NCBI GenBank assembly: GCA_045649105.1
Contig: JAZRPG010000046.1
Location: 1 to 17,185, forward strand
Reading direction: 5' to 3'
Length of the DNA: 17,185 nt
From: JAZRPG01 sp045649105
Lineage (GTDB): Bacteria; Bacillota; Clostridia; Oscillospirales; JAAYXM01
Part shown: piece by piece, positions 14,837-17,185 of the stretch
Layout: each line of letters begins with the position of its first letter
Numbering within the stretch: position 1 is the first letter of the stretch
Position numbers and translations under genes: made by a program
Notes under the pieces: model-generated
Told to the model about the DNA's origin: nothing
Seen by the model: the letters and a program-made list of their open reading frames with translations, nothing else
The model's database searches: none

Positions 14837-14866
14837 TTGGTAATTCGGCAGTACTGCGGTTATAAT
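14837..14866 (+). promoter_or_regulatory. Probable promoter of the glycosyltransferase genes
   Basis: TTGGTA (14837-14842) and a perfect TATAAT (14861-14866) are 18 bp apart in the 109-bp gap between the flippase and the first glycosyltransferase. It would give the downstream three genes their own transcript. Confidence 0.55.
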
Positions 14867-14934
14867 GTATAATGTTATTATAGATAACAGGTAATACATA
14901 TCCGGCATATAACGGTATGTATATGAGGAAAACT

Positions 14935-15756
14935 ATGACACTAAAGCCGATTCATACATTTGTAGTTCTAGCATATAAAGAGTCCCCGTATCTGGAGAAC
15001 GCGGTTTTATCATGTCTGAAACAGGAATATCCCAGTCATGTAGTGATCGGTACTTCTACAGATAATGAACATATCCGTAAGATTGCCGAGAAATACGGTC
15101 TTGATGTGATCGTCAATCCGGTGAAGAACAGCGGAAATATCGGAGACTTTGATTTTGCCTGGAGTCACGGACAGAATACACTGGTTACCATCGCGCATCA
15201 GGATGATCAGTATGATCCTGCATACTCACGCCGGATGGTTGAAACATACCGCAAATATCCCAATACCATGATCATGTTTACGGATTACTATGAAATTCGT
15301 GAAAATGAGCGTGTGTACAGTAATAAGATCCTGAGGGTCAAGAGAATCCTGCTTACCCCGATGAAGCTTGCCAGGTCCACCACATCCAGTATGATCCGGA
15401 AAACAGCAATCTGTATGGGAAATGCGATCTGCTGTCCTTCTGTCACGTTTGTGCCGGAGAATATCCCGTTTGACCGGATCTTCCGTCAGAGTGAATTCTT
15501 TGGGGAAGGGGACTGGTACGGCTGGTATAAGTTAAGCAATGTCCCGGACCGCGCCTTCACGTATATTGCGGAACCCCTGATGGGGCACCGTGTGCATGAA
15601 GATTCGCATACTTCCCGTGAGATCAAGGACCATACCCGCAGCGAGCAGGAATACCGGATGCTGAAGAAATTCTGGCCGGCGCCGATTGCCAAGGGCATAG
15701 CCTATGTGTACCGCACTGCCCAGCAATCCAATACGATTGAAAAGAAAAAGGGGTAA
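14935..15756 (+). CDS. Family 2 glycosyltransferase (GT-A fold)
   Basis: A 273-aa glycosyltransferase. The N-terminal strand HTFVVLAYKESPYLENAVLS is the usual nucleotide-sugar-binding start of family 2 enzymes, with a DXD-like metal site HQDDQYDP (about 88-95) and a possible catalytic region FGEGDWYGWYKLS further on. No membrane segment is evident, so it probably acts at the cytoplasmic face on a lipid-linked acceptor. An upstream ATG at 14917 is in frame, but GAGGAA at 14925-14930 sits correctly only for the ATG at 14935, so I chose the latter. Donor and acceptor sugars cannot be read from the sequence. The next gene starts 3 bp later. Confidence 0.85.
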   Translation: MTLKPIHTFVVLAYKESPYLENAVLSCLKQEYPSHVVIGTSTDNEHIRKIAEKYGLDVIVNPVKNSGNIGDFDFAWSHGQNTLVTIAHQDDQYDPAYSRRMVETYRKYPNTMIMFTDYYEIRENERVYSNKILRVKRILLTPMKLARSTTSSMIRKTAICMGNAICCPSVTFVPENIPFDRIFRQSEFFGEGDWYGWYKLSNVPDRAFTYIAEPLMGHRVHEDSHTSREIKDHTRSEQEYRMLKKFWPAPIAKGIAYVYRTAQQSNTIEKKKG

Positions 15757-15759
15757 ACT

Positions 15760-16458
15760 ATGCGTCTTTTAGTTATTATTCCCGCTTATAACGAAGAGGA
15801 GAATATCGCCAGAGTCGTCAATGACCTGCGTGATCATTATCCGCAATATGATTATGTCGTGATCAATGACGGCAGCCGTGATCATACACTGCAGGTGATC
15901 AAGGATAATCAGTTTAACTACGTGGATCAGCCCGTCAATCTTGGCTTATCCGCGACTTTTCAGACCGGTCTGCAGTATGCGCTGAATCATGGTTATGACG
16001 CTGTATTGCAGTTTGACGGAGACGGCCAGCATCAGCCCCAGTATATTCAGAGTATGATGGATAAGATGGAAGAGGGCTATGATATCGTTGTCGGCAGCCG
16101 TTTTGTGGATAAGCCCAAACCGCGCAGTCTGCGTATGTTCGGCAGTAATCTGATCGGGATGATGACCAGGATCTGTACCGGACAGACGATTAAAGATCCT
16201 ACCAGCGGTATGCGTATGTTGTCCAAAAGGATCATTGAACTTCTTGCCAGGGATATCAATCTCGGGCCGGAGCCGGATACCATCGTATATCTGATCCGCT
16301 GCGGCGCAAAACTTACGGAAGTACCTGTAGAAGTAAAAGAGAGAATCGCCGGTGAGAGTTATCTGAATATTACCAGGAGTATTCAGTATATGTTAAATGT
16401 ATGTCTGAATATCATGTTGATCGGATGGTTCCGTGAGAAGGTAGATCTGGAGAAATAA
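15760..16458 (+). CDS. Family 2 glycosyltransferase, dolichol/polyprenol-phosphate mannosyltransferase-like
   Basis: A 232-aa GT2 enzyme with the compact DPM1-like layout: IIPAYNEEENIARVV at the start, VINDGSRDHT, then the metal-binding DXD in LQFDGDGQHQP (D86, D88), VVGSRF and DPTSGMRML. Members transfer a sugar from a nucleotide donor to a polyprenyl phosphate, giving the lipid-linked sugar that a flippase and later transferases use. The C-terminus has one moderately hydrophobic stretch (MLNVCLNIMLIGWF) that may touch the membrane, and lacks the multi-helix anchor of GtrB-type enzymes. AAAAGGGG lies before the ATG at the end of the previous gene. Pairing with the DUF2304 gene 2 bp downstream is a common arrangement. 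Confidence 0.92.
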   Translation: MRLLVIIPAYNEEENIARVVNDLRDHYPQYDYVVINDGSRDHTLQVIKDNQFNYVDQPVNLGLSATFQTGLQYALNHGYDAVLQFDGDGQHQPQYIQSMMDKMEEGYDIVVGSRFVDKPKPRSLRMFGSNLIGMMTRICTGQTIKDPTSGMRMLSKRIIELLARDINLGPEPDTIVYLIRCGAKLTEVPVEVKERIAGESYLNITRSIQYMLNVCLNIMLIGWFREKVDLEK

Positions 16459-16460
16459 AT

Positions 16461-16811
16461 ATGAGTTTGGCATTCAGGTTATTGTTGATCGTCGGTGCTT
16501 TTGCGGCATTCTATGTGATGATCCGGAATATTCGTAAATCACGTCTGCAGGTTGGAGACAGTGTTTTCTGGACGCTGTTTGCGATCCTGCTTGTATTACT
16601 GGCGGTAATTCCGGAGATTGCGGATTTCTTCGGACATATCTTCGGTATTCTTTCGACCGTCAATCTCGTCTATCTTGTCATTATTACCATCCTGATTTAC
16701 CGCGTTTTCTCGCTTACTTTGCGTATTTCCGAGATGGATGGCAAGCTGAAGGAATTAGCGCGTAAGATCGCCCTGGAAGAGGCGGATAAGCGCAATTCTG
16801 AGAAGCGCTGA
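16461..16811 (+). CDS. DUF2304 family membrane protein
   Basis: A 116-aa membrane protein with three hydrophobic helices: LLLIVGAFAAFYVMI, VFWTLFAILLVLLAVIP and TVNLVYLVIITILIYRVF, followed by a charged coiled-coil-like tail (ISEMDGKLKELARKIALEE). The order helix, R-S-R-L-x-x-x-D-x-x-F-W, helix, D-x-x-x, helix fits DUF2304. Family members are often encoded next to DPM1-like glycosyltransferases, as here, and may be their membrane partner; the biochemical role is not established. GGAGAAA in the end of the preceding gene serves as ribosome site. Confidence 0.88.
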   Translation: MSLAFRLLLIVGAFAAFYVMIRNIRKSRLQVGDSVFWTLFAILLVLLAVIPEIADFFGHIFGILSTVNLVYLVIITILIYRVFSLTLRISEMDGKLKELARKIALEEADKRNSEKR

Positions 16812-16817
16812 TTCGTT

Positions 16818-16837
16818 CCTGCATGGTTTTCTGCAGG
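16818..16837 (+). terminator. Weak terminator-like hairpin after DUF2304
   Basis: CCTGCA-TGGTTTTC-TGCAGG forms a 6-bp stem 7 bp after the stop. A T-run (CTTTTTG) comes only about 15 bases later, so termination strength is doubtful. Confidence 0.35.
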
Positions 16838-16869
16838 AAAAGAAATACTCTTTTTGGGAAAAGTAAGGC

Positions 16870-16898
16870 TTGCAAAGGATGAACATGTATGTTATCTT
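16870..16898 (+). promoter_or_regulatory. Promoter of the tRNA-Arg/Pro/Met cluster
   Basis: TTGCAA (16870-16875) and TATCTT (16893-16898) are spaced by 17 bp, about 28 bp ahead of tRNA-Arg. The -10 box has two mismatches to TATAAT. Confidence 0.6.
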
Positions 16899-16925
16899 AA
16901 GTAAGCACCATTTTGATGGTCATCC

Positions 16926-17002
16926 GCGCCGATAGCTCAACTGGATAGAGTATTTGACTACGAATCAAAAGGTTACGGGTTCGACTCCTGTTCGGCGCGC
17001 CA
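16926..17002 (+). tRNA. tRNA-Arg (ACG)
   Basis: A 77-nt tRNA with encoded CCA. Acceptor GCGCCGA pairs fully with TCGGCGC; the anticodon arm TTTGA-CTACGAA-TCAAA gives ACG, read as ICG after TadA deamination, decoding CGU/CGC/CGA; the T-arm ACGGG-TTCGACT-CCTGT has one wobble. Confidence 0.97.
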
Positions 17003-17004
17003 GT

Positions 17005-17081
17005 CGGGATGTAGCACAGCTTGGTAGTGCACTTGATTTGGGATCAAGGGGTCACAGGTTCAAATCCTGCCATCCCGACCA
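17005..17081 (+). tRNA. tRNA-Pro (TGG)
   Basis: A 77-nt tRNA with encoded CCA, 2 bp after tRNA-Arg. Acceptor CGGGATG pairs with CATCCCG, beginning with the C1-G72 pair typical of tRNA-Pro. The anticodon arm TTGAT-TTGGGATCAA region gives anticodon TGG, and the T-arm ACAGG-TTCAAAT-CCTGC is nearly perfect. Confidence 0.96.
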
Positions 17082-17088
17082 AAGTCAT

Positions 17089-17165
17089 GGCGAGGTAGCT
17101 TAGTTGGCTAGAGCAATCGGTTCATACCCGGTAGGTCGTGAGTTCGAGTCTCACCCTCGCTACCA
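17089..17165 (+). tRNA. tRNA-Met (CAT), elongator type
   Basis: A 77-nt tRNA with encoded CCA. Acceptor GGCGAGG pairs with CCTCGCT with a G1-U72 wobble; the anticodon arm ATCGG-TTCATAC-CCGGT gives CAT. The three G-C pairs in a row in the anticodon stem and the C1-A72 mismatch of initiator tRNAs are absent, so it is an elongator tRNA-Met. An Ile-CAT (lysidine) identity cannot be wholly excluded by eye but the loop CATACC favours Met. Confidence 0.93.
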
Positions 17166-17185
17166 TTTCAATTAAGTGCACACTG

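Noticed and set aside
14917..14934. Longer glycosyltransferase beginning at ATG 14917
   Set aside because: GAGGAA at 14925-14930 would lie inside the coding region and is correctly spaced for ATG 14935; the six extra residues are not part of the fold.
1..17185. CRISPR array, transposase, phage or toxin-antitoxin genes
   Set aside because: No regularly spaced repeats, DDE or integrase motifs, or small paired genes were seen anywhere in the window.

Overview
The window is bacterial DNA of Bacillota type (low-GC Gram-positive style Shine-Dalgarno sites, tight operons, Rex, S-layer homology protein, [4Fe-4S]-type PurF). It reads as two blocks with different codon habits. Block A (1 to about 8.1-8.3 kb) favours ATA for Ile, CTT for Leu, CGC for Arg and GCG for Ala, as in many Oscillospirales-like Clostridia. 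Block B (about 8.3 kb to the end) favours ATC, CTG, AGA/CGT and GAT, closer to Lachnospiraceae or Erysipelotrichaceae. The switch falls next to a tRNA-Leu gene whose 5' and 3' acceptor strands do not pair, so a join between two genomes (assembly chimera) or a recombination inside that tRNA must be considered before the two blocks are treated as one chromosome. The lineage guesses are inference.

Block A. The 3' end of cysS is followed by polA, rimI and tsaD, co-directional with overlapping ends: translation and replication housekeeping plus the t6A tRNA-modification enzyme. A gene-free stretch of 446 bp holds three abutting or near-abutting DnaA-box-like 9-mers and then a sigma-A type promoter for an isocitrate-dehydrogenase-family gene and rex. 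A Rex-operator-like palindrome overlaps that promoter, which suggests the icd-rex pair is redox-controlled by its own second gene. A secreted S-layer-homology protein follows, with a strong terminator. Beyond it is a hairpin-rich intergenic element bounded by fragments of tRNA-Leu sequence, a bidirectional terminator, and minus-strand tRNA-Leu and tRNA-Cys with their own promoter.

Block B. A promoter and a structured leader (palindrome, hairpins, terminator-like attenuator, and a possible 35-codon leader ORF whose stop overlaps the next start as ATGA) precede purC-purA-purB-purF. These four genes supply the committing step of purine synthesis (PurF), the SAICAR step (PurC), and the two steps from IMP to AMP (PurA and PurB; PurB also acts on SAICAR). 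Then come a polysaccharide flippase with an apparently leaderless start, two family 2 glycosyltransferases and a small DUF2304 membrane protein, a typical cell-surface glycan module. The window ends with a promoter and a tRNA-Arg, tRNA-Pro, tRNA-Met cluster.

I did not find a convincing new multi-gene system. The items most worth checking are the chimeric tRNA and compositional break, the Rex-like site on icd-rex, the purC leader ORF, the DnaA-box array, and the tRNA-bounded repeat element.
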